This document shows, one piece after another, positions 30,634 through 42,900 of a stretch of 43,054 bases of DNA. The notes below the pieces were generated by a model that was not told the origin of the DNA, did not search any database, and worked only from the letters and a program-made list of their open reading frames with translations. Position 1 is the first letter of the stretch. Every line of letters starts with the position of its first letter. This DNA comes from Bondarzewia mesenterica (taxonomy: Eukaryota; Basidiomycota; Agaricomycetes; Russulales; Bondarzewiaceae), in assembly GCA_004802705.1 (NCBI GenBank), contig SGPL01000284.1:1-43054 (forward strand), given 5' to 3'. The translations under genes and the position numbers were made by a program.

Positions 30634-33480
30634 ATGGCATCCAAAACGGAACCACTATCCATCGAATCGTTATTACAAAAGCAGAAAGAAGAGAAGGAGG
30701 CTGCAGCTAAGGTATGCACTTATTTACTACAGGGGAACGCTGGTTGAGTTTCCTTCTGTGTTTAGCCCAAATTCCTGTCTAAAGAGGAGAGAGCGAAGCT
30801 TGCGATCACCAAGCGAGCGCAGGAAATCAAAGAGCAAAACCTCAAAGATGAAGATTCTCGGAGAGACAGAGAAGCTCTAGAGAGGGAAGCTGAAGCCCTC
30901 AGACACCACGAGAGGGAGAGGGCTGGAGGGAGTAGGTATGGCGGAGGACGATGTGAGTTCTTTACCCACTTGCATGTACCGGCATTTCTCACTTCCTCTT
31001 TGAATACTGCCAGATGATGATCGCTATGACCGTGATCGCGACCGGTATGGACGGCGAGACAACCGCGACAGGCGAGGAGGCCACGATGAGAAACGTCCAA
31101 GTTACCAAGGAGTTCCTACAGGTCCCCGAGCGGACCGTACAAAGGGATCGCTCTCAGGTCCTGCAGCTTCAACAGCATCTCCTGGGGCACAATCCTCCAT
31201 GCCTCCCCCTTCTGCACCCTCATCCTCTGGCCCTGCATCAAGTGCGTCCACCCCAGATGGATCCAACTACGCACCACCTATGACTGAAAATGACCTGTCC
31301 GCCATTCGCTCGCGCTACCTCGGCGTTGACAAGAAAAAGAGAAAGATTCGGAAGATGAACGATCGCAAGTTTGTGTTCGACTGGGACGAGCAGGAGGATA
31401 CATTCGCTGCGGATGCACCCATGGCCGTTGGAAGCCAGCGCCAGGGTGCGCTGGTCATGTTTGGGCGCGGGCACATCGCTGGGATGGATGATGGTGGAGC
31501 TACTTCCCGGAAGGGCAGTGGAGATAACCTTGCGGATGCTATGGAGCGGAGGAAGGCTGCGAAGGCTGGGTATGATGATCGCCATTGGACTGATAAGCCT
31601 TTGGAAGAGATGAAAGAGCGGGATTGGCGTATCTTCAGAGAGGATTTCAACATTGCAGCTCGAGGTATGCTCGTACGCTTTCCGGAACTTGCCTCAATTT
31701 CTTAGTCTTTTCACAGGTGGTGGGATTCCTCATCCGTTGCGTTCTTGGAAAGAGTCCAGTATCCCCGAACAGATTCTGGAAGTCATCGAGAAGATAGGTT
31801 ACAAGGATCCGTCTCCTATTCAGCGTCAAGCTATTCCAATAGGCCTTCAAAACCGTGACATTATAGGTATCGCTGAGACCGGTGCGTTGCTTCTTTGGTC
31901 GTAAGGCTTGCAAATCCAATGTACTGATTCGCTCTCATCAGGTTCGGGTAAAACGGCGGCGTTCGTGATACCCATGCTGTCATTCATATCCAAATTACCG
32001 CCATTCACCGATGACAATAGACATCTGGGTCCTTACTCACTGATTTTGGCACCGACTCGTGAGTTGGCTCAGCAAATCGAGAGCGAGGCGCGAAAATTCG
32101 CGGCACCCCTTGGTTTTCGTTGTGTCTCTATCGTCGGAGGGGTACGCGTTTCGTTTCTCGCGTTCTTGGCATGCTGCTGATATCTGCACTTTGTAGCGAG
32201 CTGTCGAAGAACAACAATTCAATCTGCGCGAAGGTGCAGAGATTATCATCGCCACACCTGGTCGTCTGAAAGATGTTCTCGAGCGGCATGTTCTCGTCTT
32301 GTCGCAGTGTCGCTACGTTGTCATGGATGAAGCTGATCGTATGGTCCATCTTGGATTCGAAGTCGACCTCACATTTATCTTAGACAAACTGCCGTCTGAG
32401 GCAATGGAAGGTGAGGACAAGGGCGAGGCGATGGATGTTGACGGAGAAACAATGGTGAAGAGGGGGCGCACCCGTGTGACGACTCTGTTTTCTGCTACGA
32501 TGCCTCCTGCCGTGGAGAGGCTGGCGAGGAAGTACTTGAAGCGTCCTGCGATCATCACGATCGGTGAAGCTGGCAGGGCTGTTGACACGGTCGAGCAGCA
32601 GGTTGAATTCGTCATCGGAGAGGAGAAAAAGAAGTGAGTTTTACGCGATAACTCCGTCCAATTGGATGCTGATACTCATTTCGCTTTGTAGGCAACGGCT
32701 ACTCGAGATTCTCAACAGCGGACAGTATCAATCACCTATTATTGTCTTCGTCAACCAGAAGAAGACAGCGGACATGGTGGCGAGAGATTTGTCTCGCGCT
32801 GGAGTACGTTTCCTGTGTCACTTCTTTCACTACATTTAAGCTGATTACAAATTCAACATTCTCTAGTGGAGTGCTTCGACTCTGCATTCGGGAAAGAATC
32901 AAGAGCAACGAGAGGCTGCATTGCAGGCATTGCGCAATGGGGAGGCCGACATTCTTGTGGCTACCGATCTTGCTGGACGTGGTATTGATGTGCAAGATGT
33001 CTCTCTCGTCATAAACTTCCAGATGGCCAACACCATTGAAGCCTATGTTCACCGTATCGGTACGTATTCATCACCGCCGCGTTCAAGGTTGTTTCGTTCT
33101 GAATATGCGTCTCGCAGGTCGTACTGGGCGTGCTGGCAAGCAGGGTGTCTCAATCACGTTCCTAACAAATGATGACGACGAAGTGATGTGCGTGTAAACT
33201 TCCTGTTCTGGCTTGTATCGTTCTATAGCACTGACGGCCTTTTGTGGACAGGTACGATCTCAGGCAAGGTAAGGACCGCATTGTTCATGCCTCGTGGCTG
33301 TCACCTGCTCTTATCCGTACCTTGAAAGTGTTATTAGATACTGACTGCGCACTTTTCTTTACAGAAATATCAAAGAGCCCTGTCTCGAAGGTTTCCCCTG
33401 AGCTCGCCCGACACGAGGCTGCACAACATAAGGTGTCCAGAGAGATGAAGCGCAAGCGAGAGGCGGACGACCAAGGTTGA
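30634..33480 (+). CDS. PRP28: pre-mRNA splicing DEAD-box ATP-dependent RNA helicase PRP28 (DDX23 type)
   Basis: PRP28 exchanges U1 for U6 at the 5' splice site in the nucleus. Eleven exons: 30634-30711, 30766-30952, 31014-31664, 31717-31881, 31942-32141, 32197-32633, 32692-32803, 32867-33059, 33118-33187, 33252-33268 and 33365-33480 (741 residues). The N-terminus is rich in Arg, Glu, Lys and Asp ([20 protein letters not shown]). The PRP28-specific pre-core reads [31 protein letters not shown], and [20 protein letters not shown]. Helicase motifs: [18 protein letters not shown] (Q motif), AETGSGKT (I, ~360), PTRELAQQ (Ia), ATPGRL (Ib), VMDEADRM (II), LFSATMP (III), [14 protein letters not shown] (IV), [12 protein letters not shown] (V) and YVHRIGRTGRAG (VI). 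The end is basic ([14 protein letters not shown]). All motifs are intact. One exon is only 17 nt long. Confidence 0.96.
33252..33268 (+). other. 17-nt microexon of PRP28
   Basis: Between introns 33188-33251 and 33269-33364, the 17 bases encode Tyr-Asp-Leu-Arg-Gln with split codons at both ends. Both neighbours have GT...AG borders, and the joined reading [20 protein letters not shown] continues the helicase C-terminus in frame. Confidence 0.75.
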
Positions 33481-33644
33481 GGTGCCTGTCCCTTTCGGCG
33501 CAGAGTGAGATTGTGCACGCTTTCTGATGTGGCACCGAGCTTGGCGCATTTCCCTGATCTTTTGTTTCTGTTCGTGGTTGCAGGTGATGGGAATTGCGTT
33601 GCTGGTCGGTAGCAGTGCATCGTGTATTATATTGATCCAAATCG

Positions 33645-33884
33645 ATGATGCCGTTAATGGTGAGTCGGAAAAAGTTGGGCGCGCGCGCCGGTTCGTTTTA
33701 CAGAGACGCTTCAATGGAGCACGTTGGAGCACCTGCGCTGAATTTGACTTTTGTCTTCGTCATCACCGCCTTTACTTTCATCAACGTCGTCGCCATCACC
33801 CCGACTCATCTGTTGACATTTCTGACCCTGTTGCGCGCAGCTCCCCCCGAGCTGCGAGACAGAATAAATGGACGCCGAGACTGA
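33645..33884 (+). CDS. possible small membrane protein
   Basis: Weak candidate of 79 codons, or 56 from an internal ATG near 33714. It holds one long hydrophobic stretch (ALNLTFVFVITAFTFINVVA) followed by ITPTHLLTFLTLL and a charged end, PPELRDRINGRRD. No family is recognised. It lies only 165 bases after PRP28, so it could be chance within the PRP28 3' UTR. A GTGAGT donor and TTTTACAG acceptor within the frame allow other readings. Confidence 0.18.
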   Translation: MMPLMVSRKKLGARAGSFYRDASMEHVGAPALNLTFVFVITAFTFINVVAITPTHLLTFLTLLRAAPPELRDRINGRRD

Positions 33885-34603
33885 TGAGCCGGGTTAAGTG
33901 CTAAGATTAAGGTGGGAGCACATGATTATTGTTATTTTGGCCTTCCTGGACAAGCCGCTGACCGTGACTTGGATTTATCGGCCGGATTGCAGTTATCTTG
34001 TACAGTATGTGAGGAGCATGCGGGAGCATACAGTGCGAGCGACGCAAAAATTGGTTCGTTCGCATGCATTCAATCGGTCACTGCGAGAGAGCTCATAAAT
34101 GGTAAGTCAAAGTCTCGCGATTTACTTATTCATTTGTGCATTTAGTGCTGTCAAGGTACTCAAGCTCGCTTTGCATGCAAGACAGCTTGAACGTTTGAGT
34201 GGCTTGGCCCACTCGTGCTTTTATTCTCCACAATCGACGGCCAGGTGAGTCTACAGTCCATTAGAAAGGAAAAGGCTTTGGGATCCTTTTTCGTCTCTCC
34301 TCGGAACCTTCCTCCGCTTCGTTTCTGTGCAATTAATATTCGCTGTCGGCTTGCTGTCAGCGTTGCTACTGTGGAAATGCAATGCCAAGCGCCAAGGAGG
34401 GCCAAGAATTGAAGAGAGATGGGGTCGCCGTATGCACGTCCCTGGCTCGGGTTTATTTAAGTATTAGATCACATATCTCAACTTGCACTTGTTTGCCGCT
34501 GATTAAATTGCGATTCTCTTGGCCGTGTAAAGTGATCGCACGGTGGCAGGCCCCGTCACCCGTAAATGCGCCAAGCTTGGTGCCACTTACTCATTCTACA
34601 TAA

Positions 34604-34759
34604 CACCGCGGACACTAAGCCATGAATCCAAAAGAACCATAGTGATCACATACAGTATTAGATATTGTTTGATTGGCTTACGCTAGGCTTAGAGCCTCTA
34701 AGCCAATCAAACAACATTTGGCATGATTCTGACGGATTCACGGCTTGATGTTCCCGGTG
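34604..34759. mobile_element. 156-bp MITE-like foldback element with TAA target duplication (Harbinger-like)
   Basis: Terminal inverted repeats begin CACCGCGGACACTAAGCC on the left (34604) and end GGCTTGATGTTCCCGGTG on the right (34759). Including the flanking TAA, 23 of 29 bases match, with AAGCCRTGAATCC at the inner end (34617-34629 and 34734-34746). A second, perfect 16-bp inverted repeat lies inside (TTGTTTGATTGGCTTA 34665-34680, and its complement 34699-34714), with a further small palindrome GGCTTAGAGCCTCTAAGCC at its centre. TAA stands directly outside both ends (34601-34603, 34760-34762). A 3-bp TWA duplication is typical of PIF/Harbinger elements. It encodes no protein. Confidence 0.65.
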
Positions 34760-34999
34760 TAACTCGCATTTAAACTTGTTAGTTGGGTGCCGAGAGCGCC
34801 GAGCTGGTCAGCCAAGTCGAATCTCAATCATCGTGGAAGTTTCAAAGTGGCTCATCCGTGATGTCATTTTTTTTTCTTACACTACACCTATAGCCTTTCA
34901 AGTGCCTGTAGGAGGGGCTTGACTGTGTGCTGTGGCGGGCACACTTGTTGGACCAGCTTCATTACGAACCACCTCGTCCTCTATCATCACCGCATCACC

Positions 35000-35802
35000 A
35001 TGCCTCCCCGCAGCATCAACGTCGACGACTCTCTCATTGAGACTATCGCTCAAGAGCGGTTCAGATACGAAACTATCTTTCAGGAACAGGCTGATGCGCT
35101 CAGACTAGACGCACCCCGCTTTCAAGCAGCGATGGCCAGACTCGAGCAGTCGCCGCTTCTCGCTCCACGAGCTTCGGAGGATAGCGTTGACGAATATCTC
35201 AAGTTCTGTGATAATATTTGTCGTCAGGAACCGAAAGACTTCGACGAGTTGAGTGTATAATACGGCTGAGCTCTGAGTTCACGAGTTGATATATCTCTTC
35301 ACTTAGTCGCGTCAGGATCTTGCAAGCATCTCACGCAGCTCTCATGTGTATCGTCAACTTCCAATTTATCCCACAATCCGAGCGCGTTCAGCTGGCGATA
35401 ATCGAAAGGCATAACGAATTGCGGTAAGTAATGTGGCTGGATTCGTTAGCATACCGTGCTCCATCGCTGGTTTGCAGAGAGACGGTCTGGGAGCATGCTG
35501 CTACGCCCGTCAGAGATATTCGCGAGCCGCCCCTCTCCAAACCGGCGGGGAGACCAAGGAGTCTTACCCCTGAAGAATTGCATTCGTTCCGGAACCCGGA
35601 AATCCTCCACGGCAAGCAGTTCGTCATTTCCCCGGACACGGATGAGAAGGAGATGTACGAAGTCAGCAGCTACACCAGGTCGAGGGACAAGAAGATCCGA
35701 TACGAGGTGCTGTTCGATGATTGTGGCGACCCTATCCCAGTCGATGAAGAGGAGATGTGGAGCATGTTGAAGGACAGCCAGTATTTCGAGCTCGAGGCTT
35801 GA
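35000..35802 (+). CDS. conserved-looking hypothetical protein
   Basis: I do not recognise a named family. Exon 1 starts at ATG 35000 (MPPRSINVDDSLIETIAQER, then FRYETIFQEQADALRLDAPR) and is helical and acidic. Exon 2 (about 35308-35423) reads VRILQASHAALMCIVNFQF and ERVQLAIIERHNELR. Exon 3 (35478-35802) reads ETVWEHAATPVRDIREPPLS, a Pro-rich linker, then a compact C-terminal domain: KQFVISPDTDEKEMYEVSSY, KKIRYEVLFDDCGDPIPVDE and EEMWSMLKDSQYFELEA. The pattern of short beta strands with an acidic loop is reminiscent of small SH3/Tudor-like folds, but this is only an impression. The exon 1-2 junction is unresolved: the GTGTAT and GTATAA donors at 35256-35260 give the wrong phase with the obvious acceptor, so either a later acceptor (about 35325) or a base error is involved. 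Length is about 230 residues. Confidence 0.7.
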
Positions 35803-38800
35803 TGGCGAGCTAAAAACTGCGCACAGTCGCCGAACATTCGGCATATAGCCTGCAACATAGTACTGCCAGTTGCAATGGTTCATATGTATGTTTACAGCCC
35901 TAGGGTCGATCGCGATTCAGAGTGCTGCGTATTATTTTGGCCTTTTGACCTCGTACCGATCCCGAACCCTCCAGCCTCGATAAATTGCCAGGACGGCGCC
36001 GATCGTGACGGCGAGGCCCCCTTTGATACTCCTTTGATTCGACTCCTGTAGTAGCCTGTAGTACAATCGAACAAGTCTCTCCGATAGATGTATCATCCGC
36101 TACTGCGCATGATCGTACCGAGGAGGACGTGACCGCAGATATCCATCCTTCATGTCATTAGCATTATTTCCTCGGGGACCGCTGACGCTCGGATACTGAC
36201 TCTGCTGCAAGGCCGCTGTGTTGTTCTGTATGCATGTCTGTACGTATGTACAGACCACATGTGCATTGTGAGGATCGACCGGTGGATTCTCGCCTTTGGG
36301 CAGCGCTTCAGCGTCAAATGCCGGCGGAAACAGCTGATCACCCCAGCTTCCGTTCTTCTCCCGGCGGCCATGGATCAAGCATATGTGTGCTAATTATACA
36401 TCTCGCATTTCCCACCTGATAGGCTAGTGGTGTCCCTCGCACACGTATTTACGCTGTACAATGGTGTCGTACAAGACATGTTAGAGTGGAGCCTGCAGAC
36501 AGAAACGCGTTGTGCACCCTATACATGTCGCCGTAATATGCAACGTTGTATGTACGCGGCCGATATCTGTCGAGCTTTGGTATTGGATCCCCACGTACTG
36601 TGTGTACTATGCATATGAATATTCTTGAGCGAAACAATTCTATCAGATGCGGCTGCCGACGTGCGTTCGACGAGTCGAGAAGACGAGAAGACGCGCGTGC
36701 CATGTTCTATTTTCCTCTCCTGAATAAATTGATTGCGTATGTATTGTACATCGGAGTGACGGACATTATGCATGGTCGGATTCCTTGAGCTTGCCGTCCG
36801 TGCGTGATTTTGTATACCAAAAACGAGGATTCGCGAGATGGGCACGACTCCGAGTGCAGCATGCATCAGAAACACGTTCGAGAAGATGGGGAGGGAAGGA
36901 TCCGTGTCAGATGAAGAGGAGAGTCGACTTGTGAAACCCGCTTGCGCGAGTGCTCGAGTTTGAGCCCTGTACTGTGGTGACAGCACGAAACGGATGAAGT
37001 TAAAGCGTGTAACTTTGTACATGCACATGCCAGCAAAGCACGCAGGCATGCATACGCACCCATCAATCGCGCGAAGGACAAGGCGAATACGTGATGCCGG
37101 GCTGTGCAGTTAATACTTTTACAGGACGAGTCATGCGCCTATGGAGACATGATACTTGCACCATGGAGCATTTTGTCCGCGGTCCCGCTGTGCGCGCTTC
37201 ACTTACATACCAGATGTCCAGGCTGCTTGCATACGATGCATGTGTGCATGTGTATATGCGTGTATATCAGCGGATCATGAGGTTTGGATCAAAGTGCAAG
37301 AAAATATGATAGGTTGGACCATCGGGATCAGATGTCAATTGTCATACACCTACCGTACTTGCCGTACGAGCGCTCAGCGTCTCACAGCCTTGGATGTAGA
37401 TCCGGGTCTGAACATCCGGCGAGCGATATGTGCGTGAGATTGCTGTGTACCTAGGACAACAGCTGGGGGAGGGGGGGAGATGGGTGAAGAGCGTGCGACC
37501 TAAACGTGTATTGGCGACAGGGTATTTAGAAGATTCGATGTTCGGGATTCAGGCCTCAGGCCTGAGAAGGAATGAATGCGAGGGAATGGTGGTTCCGAGT
37601 CAATAGTCACGAGGATGCCTGGCCAGACCAGATGAGGAACAAAGTTTGAGATGGACGCGCACTGGCTGAGAAACCTCTTGAGAACGGGAAGGAGAGAAAA
37701 TAGACCCGAACCCGTGCGAAGGGAGAGAGGCTGTGTGTGCGTCGAAGCGGTATCTACGACGAGTATCCATCTTGGTACCATGGTAGAGAAGTCCATGCGC
37801 ATTGCACGTTGAAGGTTCGCGAGCGCGAGCGCGCGACTTGTCTACGTAGCGTCACGAGGGGGAGGGTGTCGTCAATCGAAGCCACACACATACATACAGT
37901 ACAGTCACTTACATATAATTAACTGGACGCTGTGGGAGCTCCCGGGACGAGGAACGAATCTTAAGTACGGTGCTTCTTCTTACTCACAAACAGTCTGGCT
38001 AACGAGTCAGAAAGGCTTTGATCAAGGTGGAGAGTCGAGACCGCGAGCGCGCGTTCTCGCGTTCTCCAAATGCCGCGCGTGACTGATATTTCAACGGGAT
38101 TGATACCGAGCGCGTCGGTCGTAATAAAAAGGAGATAAAATGAGGTTTACTTATTGGCTGGTCAGGATGAGGGAAATACGCTGCGTGCGAATGGCTGTGA
38201 GCTGTGTGACGTCTGACGTACCGTCGTGCCACCGAATAATGTGCTAGCGCTGTGAGTATTATTGTCCTATATCATAATAAACTGGTAAGTGGTCAGCGTG
38301 ATTCGAAGCGCGGATACGCGTGGAGCAGAGGGATGATTGGTGGATAGGCGCGAAGAGTGAGTGGACCGAGGACGGACGGACAGACGCTGTTTGGTTGGGC
38401 GTAAATACGCAAGTGCGGGGTCAAGCGGGGGGAAGTGATTGGGTTTTTACGAGAAGGTCGCGGGCGATCGTTGATCTCAGCACGTCGGGCCCATCGGAAT
38501 GGGATGACGAGCTGCTACATCTGCGAGGCGGGTGGAGTTGCGGCCGTTGAACGTTGATGCATGTACAGTAAGCTCTAGCGGATGGGGCGCCGAGGAGAGT
38601 TTGTTGTGGAGGGATTTGCCGAAACGAAGAGTGAAAAATGAAAAGCTAAGGCCAAGGTTGAGCAGAGCACTATCAGCAGAGCTGGAGAGATATGAACGAA
38701 CGTGCCGAGCGGGACATTATTTCGGAGGAGGCCTGAGCAGAGGGACGGAATTGCCAGACGCAGCGTGTCGGTCAGATCTTTAAAGATTCGGATGGGTTCG

Positions 38801-39975
38801 GAAGAGGTCATGCGGTTCGGCATGGACGCGGCAGGATTTGGTCTTGGGGTTTTTCTGATGAGCGGCTGTGGGCGTAGTACTCGCAACATGAGTGCAAGTT
38901 CTAAATTGGCAAGGGGGGCCGAATGAACGTGGACAATCAGAAAGAACCGCGCGGCTTCGGTACCTGAATGCGATAGGAACTCTCTACTGTCGCAAAGCCC
39001 GGTTTCTGTGGGGCCTTGTCGCGGATTGGCAAGTGTTGGGTTGTGGGTATGCGGCAAGTCTATGCGTCGTGCGGTCCGTCGAATGCTGGGTTGTGTGCTG
39101 GCGGCCGTGGCGGAGGATGATGGATCGGAGGGGCCTGCATGATGTCAGATCCAGGGCGCGCGGGGTCGTATGGTTCGATAGCAGTTTGTGGCCCTCGCGC
39201 TAATCGTATTTTTAGGACGGCGGGTGACAAAGATGGTGGGGACACGACTTTAGTGCCGTTGCTTGTAAGAGCAAGAACGACAGGGTTACATATAAGTAGC
39301 TCCGGCCGCTGGTGAAGAGCTAATATTTGATCTAACATGATTCGTCAATCAGTGGGGTTTGCAGGGAAGCCGAGCGAAGCAAAGGGCGATTGGGCACGAA
39401 AGCCTCGTAACCGGGCGCGCGTAAGCGTTGTAAGCGTTCGGAGGTGCGCGGCGATGGGAGAAAAATGATGCAAAGTATCTGGGTCATGGTTGCGGCCATG
39501 CCGGTTTGGGTGAACTGGGTGGCTATCGTGGAGCATCGCTCGTTGCATGGTTGCCGAGCTCGCATTCTGTTTTTGTTTTTAAAATTTTAGGGAGCGCTGG
39601 AAAGTGGAAAAAAAATGGTGGTCGGAAACGGATGGAGCGGTCGGAGCGGGAGAGCGCGTGACACGGCGGTCCTCGGCACAACCGACGGCTTCGTGCATGC
39701 GACCGACCTGTGTTGCTGGGAAGCTCACGGCGGTCACCAAACGACCTGGGCGGGCGGGCGATGGCATTTTATTAATGAATAATTTGTTGGGTGTGAAGAA
39801 TGCTTGGCCGGTGGAGAGGATAGGAAAGTGGGCCAAGAACTGAGACAGGACGCGGCCGAAGGGACAGCCGGGTTGCCGGACCGAGAGGGATTACAGCGGT
39901 TTGCTAAGTCAGTTATTGCCCGACGGCTCACAGACCCCAACGGTCCTCTGTCCCTCCCCTTCGTCCACCACCACC
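35803..39975. other. 4.2-kb gene-poor interval upstream of the kinase gene
   Basis: No frame in this stretch has convincing protein composition, splice structure or motifs. The longest frames (minus strand 36519-37049, 176 codons; 38575-39057, 160 codons) look random. There are short TG/CA-rich runs near 37230-37270 and a short palindrome CTCAGGCCTGAG (37553-37564 region). Likely contents are a long 5' regulatory region or leader for the kinase gene, a non-coding RNA, or a decayed gene. There is no sign of a transposase or reverse transcriptase. Confidence 0.45.
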
Positions 39976-42900
39976 ATGCTCTCCGCCCGTCCCATGCAGC
40001 CCCTCGCTCTCTCAATCCCAACCTCGCCCGCAGAATCATCAACAAACATTCACATCAGTCCACCTCACAAACTACCCACAGAGCTCCCCCTTCCTCCACC
40101 CCCCGCCTCCCCATCTCCTCCTCCTCAACGCCCACCAAATCCGTCCCCTCCGTCCCCCGCCAAAACACACCCATCTAATGCCACACCCTCCTCTCCCACC
40201 GATAATACACCTAATTCTCAGGAGCAGGTACGTGCTTGCACTTGTCCTCATCCTCCCCAGCTACATCCTTGCTACGACGCTCATTTTTTTCCTATCTCCC
40301 TATACTCCCCATCCCACCAGGCTCCTCAACACCCTCGCTCTTCTTCCCTCCTGCTCCCAAAGTTGCCCCCATCCCCTGGCAAACGCTCTGGTTCCGTCTC
40401 TCAAAATCCTCCGACCGACCAATCCACCGTGCCTTCTCGCTTAGCCTTCACCGGTCGCAAGAAATCTCTCGCTTTTCTCACCTCGACCACAGCACCTACC
40501 ACTCCCATGCAATCCCCTCCACAGCCATTTCCAGATTCCTCTACTTCCCCAGAACAGCGCCAGCAGGATCCGTTACCACCACCACCGACCCCTTCCGTTA
40601 AGGCTGCCAAACACTTGCCCGGTCCTCTCCACGATCTCAAACGCTTTCTCAATCACCACATCCCTCACCATCACCCCCAGTCACCCCGCCATCCCAGAGC
40701 CGCTAACGCTTCTTTCCCAGTCACTGGGATCCACACCCCTGCAGAACCCCATCAAGTTCCCGCTGACCAGTTGCGGGGTGCCGACTTTGAGAATGGCCCC
40801 GTCTCCGACAGCCCGTCCACCCAGCCGTCCACCCAACCGTCAACTCAACCTCCCACCCAACCCCCTACACCACCACGCTCCAATGGTTCTCAGCCCGACG
40901 CCGGCGCGACGCCCGTTCCAGAAGTCAAGGTGCACAAGGACAACAAGCTCTCGATGTTCCTCCGCAAGGACAAATACAAGGACGACAAGTCACCTGCGGG
41001 CAGTATCAAGGTGGGCAAGGACCGCGCCGTAAACAAGACGCCGTCGCCTTCGTCGTTGTCTCCCAAATCGAGCAGGAAGGGTTCGCATTCCCCGACGCAT
41101 GACGTCCCGTATCGCCACCACCCCAAGCTACCGGCAATGTCGGGCTCGTTGGTCCCCGCCGCTGGACATCATGGACAACACCCGATCACCTCGTTGTCCG
41201 AAGCGACACAAGCGCATCTGTCCAAGAAGTACGGAAAGTGGGGTCGCGTGCTTGGCTCTGGCGCCGGTGGCACGGTGCGCTTGATCAAGGGCAACACCAA
41301 GAGCGGTGGGAACGTCTTTGCTGTCAAGGAGTTTAGGCCCAAGCGCACGGGCGAGTCGGAGAAGGACTACCAGAAGAAGGTGACGGCCGAGTTTTGCGTC
41401 GGCTCGACGCTCCAGCATCCCAACATCATCAAGACGGTGGACATCGTGTCGGATCATGGGCATTACTATGAGGTGCGTCTGTGTGTGCAGCCGGTGGCAT
41501 GTCGTGTCCTTATACATGCGCTCCTCAGGTCATGGAATACGCACCATATGACCTCTTCAGCGTCGTCATGTCGGGCAAGATGTGTCGCCCCGAAATCTAC
41601 TGCGTCTTCCGCCAGATCTGCGACGGCGTCGAGTACCTGCACGAGATGGGGCTCGCCCACCGAGATCTCAAGCTAGACAACTGCGTCATGACCACCAACA
41701 ACGTCGTCAAGCTCATCGATTTCGGGACCGCCACCGTCTTTCACTACCCCGGCAAGGCGCAGCAAAAGGCGACGGGCGTCGTCGGCTCCGATCCGTACCT
41801 CGCGCCCGAGGTGCTCAGCCAGGACAGCTACGACCCCCGCAAGACGGACGTGTGGAGCGTCGCGGTCATTTTCATGTGCATGATCCTGCGCCGCTTCCCT
41901 TGGAAGATCCCCGATCCCAAATCCGATCCCAGCTTCCGCTCTTTCGTCCACACGCACCCCGAGCTCTCACGAAAGCCCGAACCGAAGCCTCTCAGGCGTT
42001 CGACCGCACCGTCGCCCGTGATCCCGTCTTTGTCGTCTCTCAACGGCAGCAGCGATGGCCTGCCCACCGTCAACGTGCCCCCGCCCTCCCCGCGCAAGGC
42101 CGCGACGGCGCCACCCATGCCCCACAACCACGACGATGGGAGCAGAGTCTCGATTACCGATGCGTCCACGATCTCGAGCAGCGCGTTTGACACGAGGTCG
42201 GTCTCGGAGACCTCAGACACCGAGCCTTCTGTCTGGGCGGCCCCGTCACGCGACTCTGATCTGTCCGCCTCGGATTCCGAGCGCATCGCAGACCTCCTGC
42301 CGGTCACGATGGGGGGCGGGCGCTCGACCGCGACGCTGCCCACACTCCTCTCCAACGGTGGCCTGCCCCGCGCCGAGAGCCCGCAGGACATGGACCCGTC
42401 CGTGCAGATCTTTGCGCGCCCTGGGACGTCGACAGAGTCGTTGCCGTCGTCGCCGATGATCAGCCCGTCGTACTTGGGCTATCCGAGCTCGTCGTTGTCG
42501 GAGAAGACGTACACGGACGACATGCCGACGCCGACGATGAAACACGCCCGCATCGTCTCGCCGCGGTTGCGTACGCCGACGGTGGCGGCGCATGGGCAGG
42601 TTTTGCCTGGTGAGGAGCGGAAGCGGGCGGTCGAAGTGGATCGGGCGTTGGAGGCTGTCCACGAGAAGGAGGAGCATGACAAGGCGCAGGGTGAGGCTGA
42701 AGAGACAAAGGCGGANGTTGGAGAGANNAAGGNNAAGGTGAACGGGGAGAGCAAGGCGGCCAAGGTGAAGGAGAAGGTGGAGGAGGTGAAGGAGAAGAAA
42801 GCCCCGTCGACGACCAAAGCTGCCGGCCCACGGCGCATGACCGCTGCGCGCGCCACGCGACCACGCGCAGACAGCACAGCGTCCATCGCGACGTTCCACG

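Larger units (their letters stand above)
33481..34999. other. non-coding interval with a MITE-like element
   Basis: About 1.5 kb between PRP28 and the next gene. It contains a possible tiny membrane protein frame (33645-33884) and a palindromic element (34604-34759), both listed separately. The stretch 33890-34600 shows no protein-like frame. The last 240 bases precede the gene at 35000 and include a T-run near 34866. Confidence 0.45.

Noticed and set aside
36025..36060. GATTCGACTCC, similar to a tRNA B-box
   Set aside because: No matching A-box, acceptor stem or anticodon stem could be built around it.
36519..37049. 176-codon minus-strand frame in the long gene-poor interval
   Set aside because: Composition is random (Ser/Arg/His/Cys-rich), there are no domains, and flanking splice sites do not extend it.
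38575..39057. 160-codon minus-strand frame, with one hydrophobic stretch
   Set aside because: The hydrophobic run is short and the rest looks like chance; no promoter or exon structure was visible.
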